Positions 1-11,029 of a DNA stretch of 64,000 nucleotides are shown one piece after another (position 1 is the first letter of the stretch; each line of letters opens with the position of its first letter). Origin of the DNA: Amphiduros pacificus (taxonomy: Eukaryota > Annelida > Polychaeta > Phyllodocida > Hesionidae); assembly GCA_949316495.1 (NCBI GenBank), contig OX439012.1, positions 24,571,166-24,635,165 of the forward strand. The letters are read 5' to 3'. The position numbers and the translations under genes were made by a program. Below the pieces are notes generated by a model. The model had not been told where the DNA came from and did not search any database. It saw nothing but the letters and a program-made list of their open reading frames with translations.

Positions 1-3000
1 GTGTATCGTCAGCATAAGACCATAGTTACCAATTATATCTGATAAAGGCTCCATATATGCCGTAAATAATAAAGGTCCCAAAACTGAGCCTTGTGGGACA
101 CCATATTTAATCTTAATATTATCAGATCTTTCACCATCTATTACAACACATTGTTTTCTATTAGACAAGTATGATCTAAACCATTTAAGGGCAGTCCCTG
201 TGATACCACATCTTTTTTCCAGTCTATTAAGCAATATTTCATGATCAATAGTGTCAAAAGCCGCTGATAGATCAAGTAGTACCAGCATTACCGTTTTACC
301 ATCATCAATATCCATTAAGATGTCATTCTGCACTTTGAGTAATGCAGTTTCAGTACTATGGAACTCCTTATAGGCTGATTGAAATAGGCCTTGAATATCA
401 TTTCTAACCAGATGTCCTACAAACTGTTTAGCTACTGCTCTTTCTATTAATTTTGATAAGTAGGCCAGGTTCGAGACTGGTCTATAATTCTTCTTTATCA
501 ATTCCAGGCCCAATTTCTTAATTAAGGGTCTAATGATGGCCATCTTCAGGTCATCAGGCATGTCTCCTAATGAGATTGACTTATTTATGATGGCCTTTAT
601 TAATGGCAGTAAATTCCCCATGTATTCATTTAGAAGCCATGTAGGGATTGGATCCAGCTCACATGACTTCTTTGCAGATTCTTTAATTATTGTTTTGACT
701 TCAGAATCACTTAACAATGTGAATTTTATCAACTGTGTATCAAATCTGACTTCCTCATTTATTTGTTGATTATTTTTATCAATTTGGTCCATGGACTCTC
801 TAAGATTCGAAATTTTTTCAAGAAAAAAATTATTAAATTCTGAGGCTAACTCCTTTTTGTCATTATGACTAGGGAAAGGGGTGTCCTCTTTAGTATGTAG
901 TAATTTATTTAATATTTTAAATAATTTTTTCGGATCTGATTTATTTGAATTTATTATTCCCGAATAATAATCGTTTTTCGAATTCTTAATGATATTATTA
1001 TATTTGTTCCTCTGTATTTTAAATTGTATCTTATCTGAGGAGAGGCCAGTTTTATCATGTTTCCTTTCAAGTCTTCTTTTCTTTCTTTTTTCAATCCTTA
1101 CATCATCAGATAACCATGGTGCCGGTTTCCTAATATTTATGGTTTTCTCCACATTAGGAGCATGTTTGTCAAGTACCATTGTCAATTTGTTATATTTATC
1201 AAGTAATTTATTTAGATCTGCATCTTGATATGATTGACTATCGTTGAACATTTCCTCAATGTCTCTTTTAAATTCATCGATATTCATTTTTTTGTAATTT
1301 CTATATGATACAGTTTTTTTGTTATTGACTTTAGTCTGCAGATTTAAGGTAAGTCTTAGGATATTGTGATCTGATATTTTTTCATCAACTATATGTTCCT
1401 TAATTACATTACTATGTATGCCTGTTATTAATAGGTCGAGCGTATTTCCCATAATATGCGTTGGTTCTGTCACATGATTATGTAAATTATATAGATCTAG
1501 GACTTCATTGAATTTTATTACATAAGGCCTCTCGGGTCTATTCATGTGAAAGTTATAGTCGCCCACCAATATAACTTCATGTGTATATGTGCTATAATAA
1601 GACAGTAGTTCACTGAATTCTTCGAAAAATTCTGTGTAAGTATATTTGTTCTTATCAGAAGGCTCAGGTCTGTATATTGTAATAATAGTGCATATCTTAT
1701 TTTTAGTTTTAATATTTATTTCCATCATTTCCATTGTCGATAATTTATGTGTGTGATTAATTTTCTTTATGTCTATTTCAGGTCTATAGATAATCGCCAG
1801 ACCCCCGCCAGACCTTAGGACACGTGGTACATGTTCAATATCATAGTTGTTACCTTTAATTTCACCTCTTATGATTTGTTCATTCATTTCATTAATCCAA
1901 GTTTCAGTTATAAAGAATAAGTCAACATTATTTTCATTAATATATAAATTTATCAGTTCTGTCTTATTTCCAAGACTTTGAACATTGGCTGTTGCAATAG
2001 TTAGATCTTTGTTCATTATAATGTGTGTATTTTTTTTAAGGTTATGTTTTACATGTCTATTCATTTTGTTATTAGTTAAGTTTCTATCAAAGTTAATTTT
2101 ATTTGTATTCTCCTGAGCATTAAGGCAACTTTCAACCGGGAAACCGGCCATTGACCCTATGACGTCATTATGGAGGGAACCTCTTTCACCCCCAGCAGAT
2201 TGCCCCCCATGACGGCCAATCAGATTAACGGAGGGCGGAGCTAACGTCCGATCGCTTCGAGACTTAGTGCGGTGATTAATAATATAAGGACTATGTTCCT
2301 TTTGCCTGAAATTATGGGTTGCAATTTTGTTACTGTCAGAAAGATATTCAAATCGATTTGAGAGCGATATTTCATTTAATGGCGTAGTAAAACCTGTTCT
2401 ACTCTTACGGACCATCCTGTGGTGGGTGTGGTTATTTAGACCACGTGACCCAGATAAGGCATTTGATTGGTTCAAGTTTTTTCTTATGTTTCGTATGTTA
2501 GAGCTACCATTAAGATGCTTATCATTAGGAGTGTCCAGTTGGGGAAGCCCTTCACCCCTGGCCATGTATTTAATATGATCATTGATTCTCACCATTTTAT
2601 TTAAAGATGATGTGCTTCCATTAAATTCTTTACACTTGCGTTTTCGGATATTATTGTATAGATTGACTTCTTGATTGTTTGGAATCTTCAATACCTCAGC
2701 ATATGTGGGCTTTAAAAATTCTACATGCTTATTTGCTGTTTCATATTCTTGGCTATCTTTATTACTTAAAAGATAAAAAACTTTGTTTTGACATTGATTT
2801 TTGCATTGGCTACAAGGACATAAGGTATTATTATTACTGAAAAGATAAAAAACTTTGTTTTGACATTGATTTATGCATTGACTACGGGGACATAAGGTAT
2901 TTATCTTTTCATGTGAAAAAATGACATTATTAAAATCTTTTTCACGTTTGTTTAAATTTATTTTCATGCAATTTTCTTTAAAATCGTCCTGCATCATAAA

Positions 3001-3246
3001 AACATCTCCATTCATAGAGTTTTTCTCATTTATAAAAACATTTTCATTCATGCTGTAATCTAAGATGCAATCATTTTTTAAAAGTTTCACATTATCGCTA
3101 GGTATTATATTTTTTAATGGCACAGAGATATTTTTAGAGCTGCCAATCGTGGTCCAGTTATTCACACTACCATATTCATACCTATAAGCATTATCATTAT
3201 CTACATGATTTAAATTTTGGTTATACAAGATTCTTTCATTATACAT
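1..3246 (-). CDS. LINE ORF2: apurinic endonuclease plus reverse transcriptase, partial
   Basis: Reading the minus strand from the first ATG (3246-3244) there is no stop for 1,082 codons to the window edge; the in-frame stop upstream is at 3285-3283. Residues about 1-410 are a polar, Asn/Lys-rich extension with two consecutive copies of a Cys motif (C-x4-C-x3-C, about residues 120-165). From about 2016 an APE endonuclease follows: TANVQSLGN, ITETW, GGGLAIIYR, VGDYNFH, SDHNIL. The reverse transcriptase then shows motif A (LLDLSAAFDTID) and motif B (GVPQGSVLGPLLF). The catalytic motif C (YADDT) is encoded at positions 1-20 but in another frame, so there is a small indel beside it and this copy is probably inactive. 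The product would nick target DNA and copy the element's RNA. Family placement (Jockey/CR1-like) is from motif style only. Confidence 0.9.
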   Translation of the reverse strand, partial: MYNERILYNQNLNHVDNDNAYRYEYGSVNNWTTIGSSKNISVPLKNIIPSDNVKLLKNDCILDYSMNENVFINEKNSMNGDVFMMQDDFKENCMKINLNKREKDFNNVIFSHEKINTLCPRSQCINQCQNKVFYLFSNNNTLCPCSQCKNQCQNKVFYLLSNKDSQEYETANKHVEFLKPTYAEVLKIPNNQEVNLYNNIRKRKCKEFNGSTSSLNKMVRINDHIKYMARGEGLPQLDTPNDKHLNGSSNIRNIRKNLNQSNALSGSRGLNNHTHHRMVRKSRTGFTTPLNEISLSNRFEYLSDSNKIATHNFRQKEHSPYIINHRTKSRSDRTLAPPSVNLIGRHGGQSAGGERGSLHNDVIGSMAGFPVESCLNAQENTNKINFDRNLTNNKMNRHVKHNLKKNTHIIMNKDLTIATANVQSLGNKTELINLYINENNVDLFFITETWINEMNEQIIRGEIKGNNYDIEHVPRVLRSGGGLAIIYRPEIDIKKINHTHKLSTMEMMEINIKTKNKICTIITIYRPEPSDKNKYTYTEFFEEFSELLSYYSTYTHEVILVGDYNFHMNRPERPYVIKFNEVLDLYNLHNHVTEPTHIMGNTLDLLITGIHSNVIKEHIVDEKISDHNILRLTLNLQTKVNNKKTVSYRNYKKMNIDEFKRDIEEMFNDSQSYQDADLNKLLDKYNKLTMVLDKHAPNVEKTINIRKPAPWLSDDVRIEKRKKRRLERKHDKTGLSSDKIQFKIQRNKYNNIIKNSKNDYYSGIINSNKSDPKKLFKILNKLLHTKEDTPFPSHNDKKELASEFNNFFLEKISNLRESMDQIDKNNQQINEEVRFDTQLIKFTLLSDSEVKTIIKESAKKSCELDPIPTWLLNEYMGNLLPLIKAIINKSISLGDMPDDLKMAIIRPLIKKLGLELIKKNYRPVSNLAYLSKLIERAVAKQFVGHLVRNDIQGLFQSAYKEFHSTETALLKVQNDILMDIDDGKTVMLVLLDLSAAFDTIDHEILLNRLEKRCGITGTALKWFRSYLSNRKQCVVIDGERSDNIKIKYGVPQGSVLGPLLFTAYMEPLSDIIGNYGLMLTIH

Positions 3247-3297
3247 ATTTCTCTTCTGAAACCTTATGTCCCCCCGACCCCGTCATTTGTTAAATTT

Positions 3298-3504
3298 TTA
3301 CCTCTTCAATGAATGCAAAAATTTGCATCTATCCCCAAACCTGCACTCCCCATTCTTCTCATAGTTTTGACAGGGAATTGCTTTACTATCTAATTGTTGC
3401 ATATTTTTGTACTTTATGTTAGAATTTCTTCCGAAAATTAATTTTTCATGAAGCGATTCAATAAATTCATTTGATGCCATCAAACTTCTGTAAGAAGCAT
3501 ACAA
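3298..3504 (-). CDS. LINE ORF1: 68-residue CCCH zinc-finger protein
   Basis: A small ORF immediately 5' of ORF2. Its C-terminal third has a CCCH finger with spacing C-x8-C-x5-C-x3-H (from CQNYEKNGEC to CKFLH), a common single-stranded RNA-binding fold, so an RNA-packaging role in place of the usual ORF1 nucleocapsid is a fair inference. ORF1 ends at 3300-3298 in the same frame as ORF2, with a second in-frame stop at 3285-3283 and the ORF2 ATG at 3246. ORF1 of 68 residues is very short for a LINE; an upstream start or a truncated ORF1 is possible. Confidence 0.65.
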   Translation of the reverse strand: MYASYRSLMASNEFIESLHEKLIFGRNSNIKYKNMQQLDSKAIPCQNYEKNGECRFGDRCKFLHSLKR

Positions 3505-3584
3505 TGGAAAGAATTCTGTACTTTCTATAAAGTTCTATATTTAACCTTGTAATCTGTTTTCAAACAGGAGATTTCTGTCTGAGT

Positions 3585-4140
3585 CCAGTATTAGTGTAGT
3601 AAGACAGATAGTACCTCCCGCACGAGAAATACTAATTTAGAGCTCCGTCTTATACAAATAATATTAGCCTCAGAATTGTGTGTCTTCAAAAAAATAAGAT
3701 AGATAGTATTCCCCGCACGAGAAATACCAATTTAGAGTTCTATCTTATATATTTATCAAGAACAAAATTATCAGTGTAGTAAGACAGATAGTACCTCCCG
3801 CACGAGAAATACTAATTTAGAGCTCCGTCTTATACAAATAATATTAGCCTTAGAATTGTGTGTCTTCGAAAAAATAAGATAGATAGTATTCCCCGCACGA
3901 GAAATACCAATTTAGAGTTCTATCTTATATATGTATCAAGAACAAAATTATCAGTGTAGTAAGACAGATAGTACCTCCCGCACTAGAAATACTAATTTAG
4001 AGCTCCGTCTTATACAAATAATATTAGCCTTAGAATAAATTCAAGATATGTTCTCAACAATTGTGTGTCTTCAAAAAATAAGATAGATAGTATTCCCCGC
4101 ACGAGAAATACCAATTTAGAGTTCTATCTTATATATATTA
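3585..4140 (-). promoter_or_regulatory. Tandem 5' UTR monomers of the LINE
   Basis: Three head-to-tail units of about 180 bp start near 3601, 3781 and 3961; the last carries an extra ~24 bp. Each unit is a diverged dimer: one half begins aagacagatagtacctcccg and ends gtcttat, the other begins aagatagatagtattccccg and ends tatcttat. The half-unit ends are inverted repeats of each other (ataagata/tatcttat), so each half could fold. Repeated monomers at the 5' end of a LINE usually carry an internal promoter, as in mouse L1; promoter activity here is inference. Confidence 0.7.
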
Positions 4141-6790
4141 GCTTCTATAATTTTGTGATTAAGTTGCCACCAACTATAGGGGTTCTTAGTGCCACTGTTA
4201 ATTTGCTCACTTGGGCCAGAACTGTTTGAGGTAGAGCTATTGTCTGGCAGGCCAAGCTTTGTGCACTGACACCCCGGATTAACCTGTCAAATGATGTGGG
4301 TCTTATGTTTCAAATTTGTTTTCACTGTTCACTCAATATTTCTTACCAAGAAATATTATATTCAGTGGAGATATACTATTAGACTTTTGCTTTGTATATT
4401 TAATTCAATGTTATACGCACCTGGTATATATACGTTTATATATACTTATCCAACGATGGTGTTGTCTTCAACTTAAACAAAGATTTGAAGGTGTTAATCA
4501 GGAGCTCAGGCTAGGCACGTCTGCACTGCTTGAGAGCAGGCCCTCATGTATTATGTGACTGACTGTTATATTTTGTACTCATATTTGAGAAGAAATATTA
4601 ATAGATTGACACAACATTACATTTACTAGATGAATAAAATAGTTATCAATATGAGCACTATTTTTGAGATTTTATTTCATGTTTAAAGTGAAATATCAAC
4701 TTCTCGTGCTGGTTTTTTTGAGAAAGTTACACACTATGAAAGTTATCGCTTCTCACTTCAAAATCTCAGACAAAGATTTTACAAAAGTGGCCAGCTGAAA
4801 GAGAAAACCAGTTGATACCTACATGTATGGGCTGATCAATAGATATACTGTTTGTGTAATCAGAACAATAAGACCAGAGGGGATCTGAGAGAAAGCTGTA
4901 ATGGTTATAATGGCTGCAGCTCAGAGACGGTAACTCACTTTTACCATACTCTTCTGTGAACAATCAAAAAAACTTCTTCCATGATTATGGAATAATAAAG
5001 AAATAGTTTTATTACAATTATAAATATCATAAAGTGGTGTATTTGCTATACCATACTTTTTAAATGTTTTGGTGTGTACTTTACTTCTATAAAGGGGTTC
5101 TTTTTTGCCTAATAAGAAGGTATTTCCCTTAGAATAGCTGTCACCAGAGGGCACTCAAGAAAAACACCTGTGATCTGTCCCGGAAATGAAATCAAATGAT
5201 GTGTTTAATTGAAGTATTGTCTTTATTTAAAACATGTTTTACATTTAAGAAAAGAGAAAAATGACAGATTGATATTTTATATCTGATATTGTTCATTGTA
5301 CTCATTTTTACATAAAATGATATTGATATATTGATACATTATCACACTATACACACATGCTAATAATTTTGAATTATTGTCAAATCAATAGTTAAATGTT
5401 TTGATAAAAAGAGATATGCTAATGTCATTTTGAATTTCCTTCAAATTTCCAAAACAAAACCTTTGTGAAATAAAAATCATATCTACATACCATTATTGTT
5501 GAATATTTTCATGAAAAAATAGACATTTTTTCCTTGATGATAAATTGGTACCAAAAAATTAAACTTGTTAAAAAATTCTATCTATTATCATCTCATAACA
5601 AAACAAATTCATGATGTGTACTTCCCGTAAGATAAATCAAGCATATTTTCAACCTATATTTGGCCCTCTTGATTTCTAATATGAGTGAACTCAGTATTTA
5701 ACCTGGCTTTCCTGTCTGAGGTGTTTGAGACAGATGTAACTAAGCAATATGTCTATTTGTTCTTTTTGTAGAAGTTCTAGCTGAAATATTTTAAAATTTG
5801 GATAAAACTAATGAAGATATTTTATTAACTAATGAGGACATGATACTTGGAAAATAAGATAAAATTGAAAAGAACCTTAATTATTGTATCATACTCGGAA
5901 AAAGATTTATTCAGAATCAGAAGAAAAAAACAACACCCATGTCATATTTTTACAAGACAATATACATTTGACTTAAGTACTCATTTCACATCATTGTCAT
6001 TGTGTTCTTATTCTTATTCATCTTCTGAAATAATCTGTTAAGACTGAATACCTATTTCAAAGACAATATTACATTTCTGTCCTATTAATTTTTTGCAATA
6101 ATTTTAGGATTTTATTAACACTTTTATTCACTCAATTTTTCAAAAATAAGAAAGCTATCTATCAGTGATGTTTTCGTCTAAAACACCACAAAAGTATTAT
6201 TCCACTGCAAATGTATGTCTTTATTTTGCCACAAATATATATTACCATTATATGCCTCACAAAGGCCATACAGATAAGGTCACACCTACGTTTCAACAGT
6301 AGCATTAACATTGGAAATCTTTCAAATCAAATTTGAAGAAGTTAATTCAAATACAAAGCCCATTTTTTCCTCCTGAGCTTTCAGTTCCTATTCATTTATA
6401 TTAATTTTGCTTCATGCAGAGTGGAAATCTCTTTTCAGTACTTTTGCAGTCTTTTTGGTGCCATCCGAGTGTGCTTCCAGAAAGGTCAACACTTCCAATT
6501 GAAGTACTCCAAGCACTTAACACTAGACATTCATTTCCTAGAATTTGTAAAACAAATATTTCATGAGAAATATAATTAAAGTATATGTTTATGTGATGAC
6601 TTCTTAGCTATTGCTGTAAATTATGACAATTATACCCTTCTGTTACGTATGCCTGCTTGTACATTTGCATATGTATTGTATAACATCAATGAATGGCATG
6701 TGATTTCATTTGTAGAAATTGCTTATGTTACAATTTGGTTCCACATTTTGGCACAGATATAACAAAACATTGTATAAAATAAGGGAGTCT
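4141..6790. other. AT-rich intergenic stretch, no gene seen
   Basis: About 2.6 kb of AT-rich sequence with only short chance ORFs. The minus-strand ORFs between 4766 and 5154 show no recognisable domain and no credible splice context. Confidence 0.6.
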
Positions 6791-6794
6791 TGAC

Positions 6795-6950
6795 ATGAGC
6801 AGACACAGTCATGAATAGCGCTATACAAATCTTTTTATTATTATTATTGTTATTATTATTATTATTATTGTTATTGTTATTGTTATTGTTATTGTTATTG
6901 TTATTGTCATTGTCATTGTCATTGTCATTGTCATTGTCATTGTCATTATC

Positions 6951-6988
<38 letters not shown>

Positions 6989-7042
6989 GATCATCATCAT
7001 CATCATCATCATCGTCATCATCATCGTCATCATTATTATTAT
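6795..7042. repeat. Trinucleotide/hexanucleotide microsatellite behind a SINE-like tail
   Basis: A run of TTA, TTG, TCA and ATC triplets occupies 6830-7042 in blocks: (TTA)n, (TTATTG)n, (TCATTG)n, (TCATTA)n, (ATC)n. It is preceded by gagcagacacagtcatgaat and agcgctatacaaatc, which resembles the tail of the second SINE-like family found at 13.2 and 60.9 kb. The long Met/Thr/Ile ORF inside it is a repeat artefact. Confidence 0.85.
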
Positions 7043-7515
7043 GTAAGATTTCTAAAAATTGAAAACAATAATTCTCATGAAAACATAACTTTAAAGAATA
7101 AATAATCTTTCAACAGAATCAGAATATTTTAACAAAGAATGTGCTGTGAGGTGTCTATTTATCCTATTTAGTATATAAGCACTCATGCAGCAACTATTTC
7201 TTACTATAGTTTATGATGCTGAGTCTCTTCAGGGTTCTTACATTGCAGTCTAGTACTAGATATTGAGAACCAAAACTTAAAATTCCTCATTGTGACTTTA
7301 CTCAAATATGGATCAAAATGTATTAATGACATAGCAGGAATTCGAGCTAGATATATGACACACTATAATTGATACTTTCACTCTCATATTAAAAGCTTTC
7401 ACTAAATACATAAAATATATTAACAAGATTGAACAAAATATTAAGGAATACAGCAAGGGTATTAATTTACAAGATTGAACAAAATACTGGATAAAATCTT
7501 TAGACATGAAATTAC

Positions 7516-8722
7516 CTCCAATAACTTTATCCTTCATGTCCACCTTTGCGATGAACATTTCTTTTGCTTTAACTTTTGGAATTTGTGACCACTTTTTGTA
7601 TGCATGTTTAATGGCTTCAAACTGCTCTGAAGACGTGATGTGAAGTAGAGATCCCAGGTCAAGTGACTTGCACACAGAGCCCGCAGCACCCCAAGTAAAC
7701 ACAGCATCGGTGTACAAGACGATCAGCTGATTCTCAAAGTAAACATGGGGCAAATCTGGATCTGTAATAAAACAGTGAAAATATGCATTTCATGAGTTCA
7801 TAGCATAATATACAATGTGGCGGGCTCCATAATACTTATATTGCTAGCAGACCTGACATATAAAACCATATGTTTTTGGGTTGAAATTTTCCGGACATGA
7901 TTTCAAGATGTAAAATTTTGGTCCAGCTTATAATATGGATAAGAGGTGATTTTCAAGACGTGAAAAATTATTTGTGAACTATTTACCATTTGCAAATAGT
8001 GATTAGAAATATTTGTTTATAAAAAATGATCAAATCCTAAAATTTTGCAGATTGCTATTTGGGTTATGATTTTAATATGAAAAGCAAATACTTTCTCACA
8101 AAAATTCCTCCTGTCTTATTCGCGTGAATAATTCACATCTTATCTACCAGTTAACCACGACAAAACCACGTCTGAAATTCACGTCAAAACCACGTCATTA
8201 CAACCAGTTCTGTCTGCTCAATTTCTATCATAACATGTTATAGTTTTTTTAGAGATATCGAGGCATTGAGATATTTCCACCATGTTATATCCACCATGTT
8301 TTTATATGGTACCATCTCACAATAACCAATTAACCATATATGGTGATAGGTACATCTTAAATCAGTCAAACGTTGTTTCTACATTGTGTGTTACCTGGGA
8401 CATTGCATTTTACAACATACAGGGGGCAAAGGGGTCATATTTTAATCCCTGCATCCACAGGGGATAAAAAAAGTTTGGTAAAAAGATGAAGTTCAAATAA
8501 CATACGTTTGAGAATTGGCTGTTTCATCTCCTTTATATTGTTGACCTTTTTCTTTTCATCCTCAAAATATTTCCAATCAGCGAGCCACTTATGAAGATTG
8601 TTACCCTGGTGTCGAATAGTTTCAAATTGTGTTTCAAATTGTGTTACAATGACAATTCCTATCAGTGCCATCAGAGTGATAATATATGGTATTATGCATT
8701 TTGTTGTTAAAATCTGCCTCAT
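7516..8722 (-). CDS. Type II membrane protein with C-type-lectin-like half domain (two exons, partial gene)
   Basis: Exon A (8722-8506) starts at an ATG just behind an acceptor (tatttttacag) and encodes a short basic N-terminus (MRQILTTK), a hydrophobic segment (CIIPYIITLMALIGIVIV) and a charged stalk, ending at AAAC|gtatgt. Exon B (7761-7516) follows the acceptor tattacag and ends at GGAG|gtaatt. The phases agree (1 then 2), and exon B is a multiple of three long. Exon B reads as the first half of a CTLD: TWGAAGSVCKSL, then LLHITSSEQFEAI, matching the family pattern W..A...C......L..I.S.EQ...I. The second half with the WND and disulphide cysteines should lie on a further exon, which I could not find downstream in this window. 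If real, it is a single-pass surface protein with N-terminus inside. Carbohydrate binding cannot be judged. Confidence 0.55.
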
Positions 8723-9030
8723 GATGTGGCCCGACCTGTAAAAATAGCACAATGTTCATAGAATTGAAGGAAATACAATTCCTGGGCAAAATAAACTTCT
8801 CAATCATTCCTATGTAAACGATATCTAATGCCTGATGTAACAGTTTCTAATCTTGCAATTATCTCAGTGTTATGTGACAAAATAGTAAAATATATGTTTG
8901 ATATTCTGAACAAAATTTTGGCCGAAATAGATCCCTTTAAGACCTGATTTTTTCACGTGGAAAAGACGTGAATTATTCACCTGGATATGAAGTGATTTTT
9001 TGACATGGATAAGATGTATTTTCTTCATCT
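7850..9030. repeat. Diverged cacgtc/gtgaataattcac repeat pieces around the lectin exon
   Basis: Short related segments built on (c)acgtg/(g)acgtg and gaataattcac occur at about 7890-7980, 8110-8190 and 8945-9020, the last in opposite orientation to the second. They look like remnants of one dispersed repeat on both sides of the transmembrane exon (8506-8722). Confidence 0.35.
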
Positions 9031-9135
9031 GGATAAGCTTTTCAACATCATTACCCCAAACATCAATCTGGGCATTGCAAAGCACACCTTTCAAATACTC
9101 GGTAATATCCCTGCCATGAAAGGAATAACTCTTGC
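9029..9135 (-). pseudogene. Possible actin-family exon fragment
   Basis: After the possible acceptor ccaactcag, the minus strand encodes about 35 residues including HGRDITEYLKGVL. This is close to the actin motif GRDLTDYLMKIL and to GRDIT in Arp3. It soon runs into unrelated repeat-like sequence, no partner exon is visible, and the polypyrimidine tract is poor. It could be a relic of an actin-related gene or chance. Confidence 0.2.
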
Positions 9136-9139
9136 CTGA

Positions 9140-10570
9140 GTTGGGTAAATGCAAATCATGAGTTTAAAGTGGCATATTCAATTATTTATTTTAAGAGACA
9201 AATTTATCATGTTTTACTATTTCACAGTAGTTGCTTGCACATTTTGAAATGATTCACCGGTAACATATTTCACATTTTGTCACCAAAATCATCCATATCA
9301 ATACAAAAAACAGCATGATATGTCTCCAACAATTGTTTCCCTCTCCAACCAGTGTTTATCAAAAAAATATCGTGCCTATGCGATAACGCAAAGAATATTC
9401 CCAGTCACTCTTTGTAAAGAGTAGAGTATTGTGTCCTAATGACAGTCTTCTATCTAAAGTGGGTCCAACTTGTCAATCATATTTCAAGCAATACTTACTT
9501 TTGTTCCTAAATATACATATGCATTTTTCTACTTTCATTATGCCCAGATTCTACATACTGTATAATTCATGGAGGTGCTCAGACCTGAAGTAGGTTTTTG
9601 ACCAATATTACATCATATTTCCATTGTTTTCTTGAGCAAAGTGGAAAAAGAAAAAGAAAATCTTAGATCTACATCAGAATGTGGGTAAAATGCAGGCAAA
9701 AACTGAGAGAAAACTGAGTCTTCCAAGCAGAATCTAAACATAACCTCAAATCTAAACGTGAAACTCGGATCTTAGCTTGCACTTTTAATTTAAATGCGAT
9801 TGACAAATTGGTCCCTGATATTGCCTGAACAGTGCTAAAAATGTCAAAACAGATCAAATCAAATCAATGTCAAAATCACTTATTGCTTGAAAGACCAAAT
9901 TATGTCCAAATGATCAAAGCTCCATAGAGACAGAGGAAATATAATTCAAAGGCACATTCTCCATGACCTGAATTTTCATCATAGCATACACTGTTTAAAA
10001 TTATGTATCTGGGAGTGTTTCATGTTATTGGTAATATTTGGCTTGTGTGCATTCAATCTTATTATGTCATGTTCATATTGTATTCAGAAATATATAATTG
10101 GATACAAATGATTGGTACCAATATATAATGGTACCAACATGTGATGGGACAAGAATACATAACCTTTATTTTAAAATCATTTTGTTCAAGCATTATAAAT
10201 CTTGCCACATACCTCATCAAATCTTGTTAAGTTGGTGATACGCAAGGTGCCATAGATGGATTGAATATTGAAACCAAAAGGGTGATGGACACATGTCACA
10301 CCAACTGACAATTGATTCAGACCATTGTTGCAAAATATTATATAATGCTTTAAACTAAAACGTGATTCCAGAATCAATTACTTCACACAAACACAATTGT
10401 GTATATATCATACTGTGAACGAATGCATGGTGGCTGAGGTCATCCAGTGCTTAAAAATGATAAGAAACTTTACATTTTGACTAGATACATGAAGTATAAA
10501 ATAGATATAATACATAACCAATCCCTACATCACAGGATTTATACAAAATCATCTTCTCAAAATTTCAGTC
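9140..10570. other. Unassigned AT-rich stretch
   Basis: No gene, clear repeat or splice-supported exon is seen; only short chance ORFs. Confidence 0.5.
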
Positions 10571-10572
<2 letters not shown>

Positions 10573-10644
<72 letters not shown>

Positions 10645-10824
10645 TCAAGCCCCGCCAGTCCGTCATGGTCTGTCACACATAATTCTGCCGGTTTCACGAG
10701 TCTGACGGTTTGATGAAACGGACATCAAATGAATACAAATAAAGAAAGATTAGAATGGTTGCAGCCAAATCACTGTCGGTAATTGATATGCCGGATTATC
10801 GGGGGACGGTCCGGCGAGGTCTGA

Positions 10825-10861
<37 letters not shown>

Positions 10862-10866
10862 TATAG
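10573..10866. mobile_element. Tigger/pogo-like MITE (186 bp) inside a TA microsatellite
   Basis: A 186-bp element (10642-10827) has imperfect ~21-bp terminal inverted repeats: cagtcaagccccgccag at the left and, in reverse complement, cagtcagacctcgccgg at the right. It is flanked on both sides by TA and lies in the middle of a (TA)n tract (10573-10641 and 10828-10866). TA targeting and CAGTCA-type ends are usual for mariner/pogo (Tigger) elements. It has no coding capacity, so it is non-autonomous. Confidence 0.75.
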
Positions 10867-11029
10867 ATTTGTATGTTTAACTGTTTTATGTTTTGAAAAG
10901 CTCCAATACCGTCTGATGTTCTGTGGTTATTGATAAATTGACCTAAGTAAAACGAGAGCTCCACTCTTAAAATTGGTTATAAAAAATCAGTAAAAAAAGA
11001 TAGTATAAATAGTAAATTGATACTATCTA

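Larger units (their letters stand above)
1..4145 (-). mobile_element. APE-type LINE, 5' two thirds
   Basis: A non-LTR retrotransposon of the Jockey/CR1-like group lies on the minus strand with its 5' end near 4145 and its 3' part beyond the left edge. From 5' to 3' it shows a tandem-monomer 5' UTR (about 3585-4140), a short ORF1 with one CCCH finger (3504-3298) and an ORF2 (3246 to the edge) with endonuclease and reverse transcriptase. Three near-identical 5' monomers and 1,082 open codons suggest a young insertion. The 3' end and target-site duplication cannot be seen. Confidence 0.9.

Noticed and set aside
4766-5154. Minus-strand ORFs as the missing second half of the C-type lectin domain
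   Set aside because: No WND motif, no matching cysteine spacing and no usable splice sites.
6821-7033. Met/Thr/Ile ORF
   Set aside because: Translation of a trinucleotide microsatellite.
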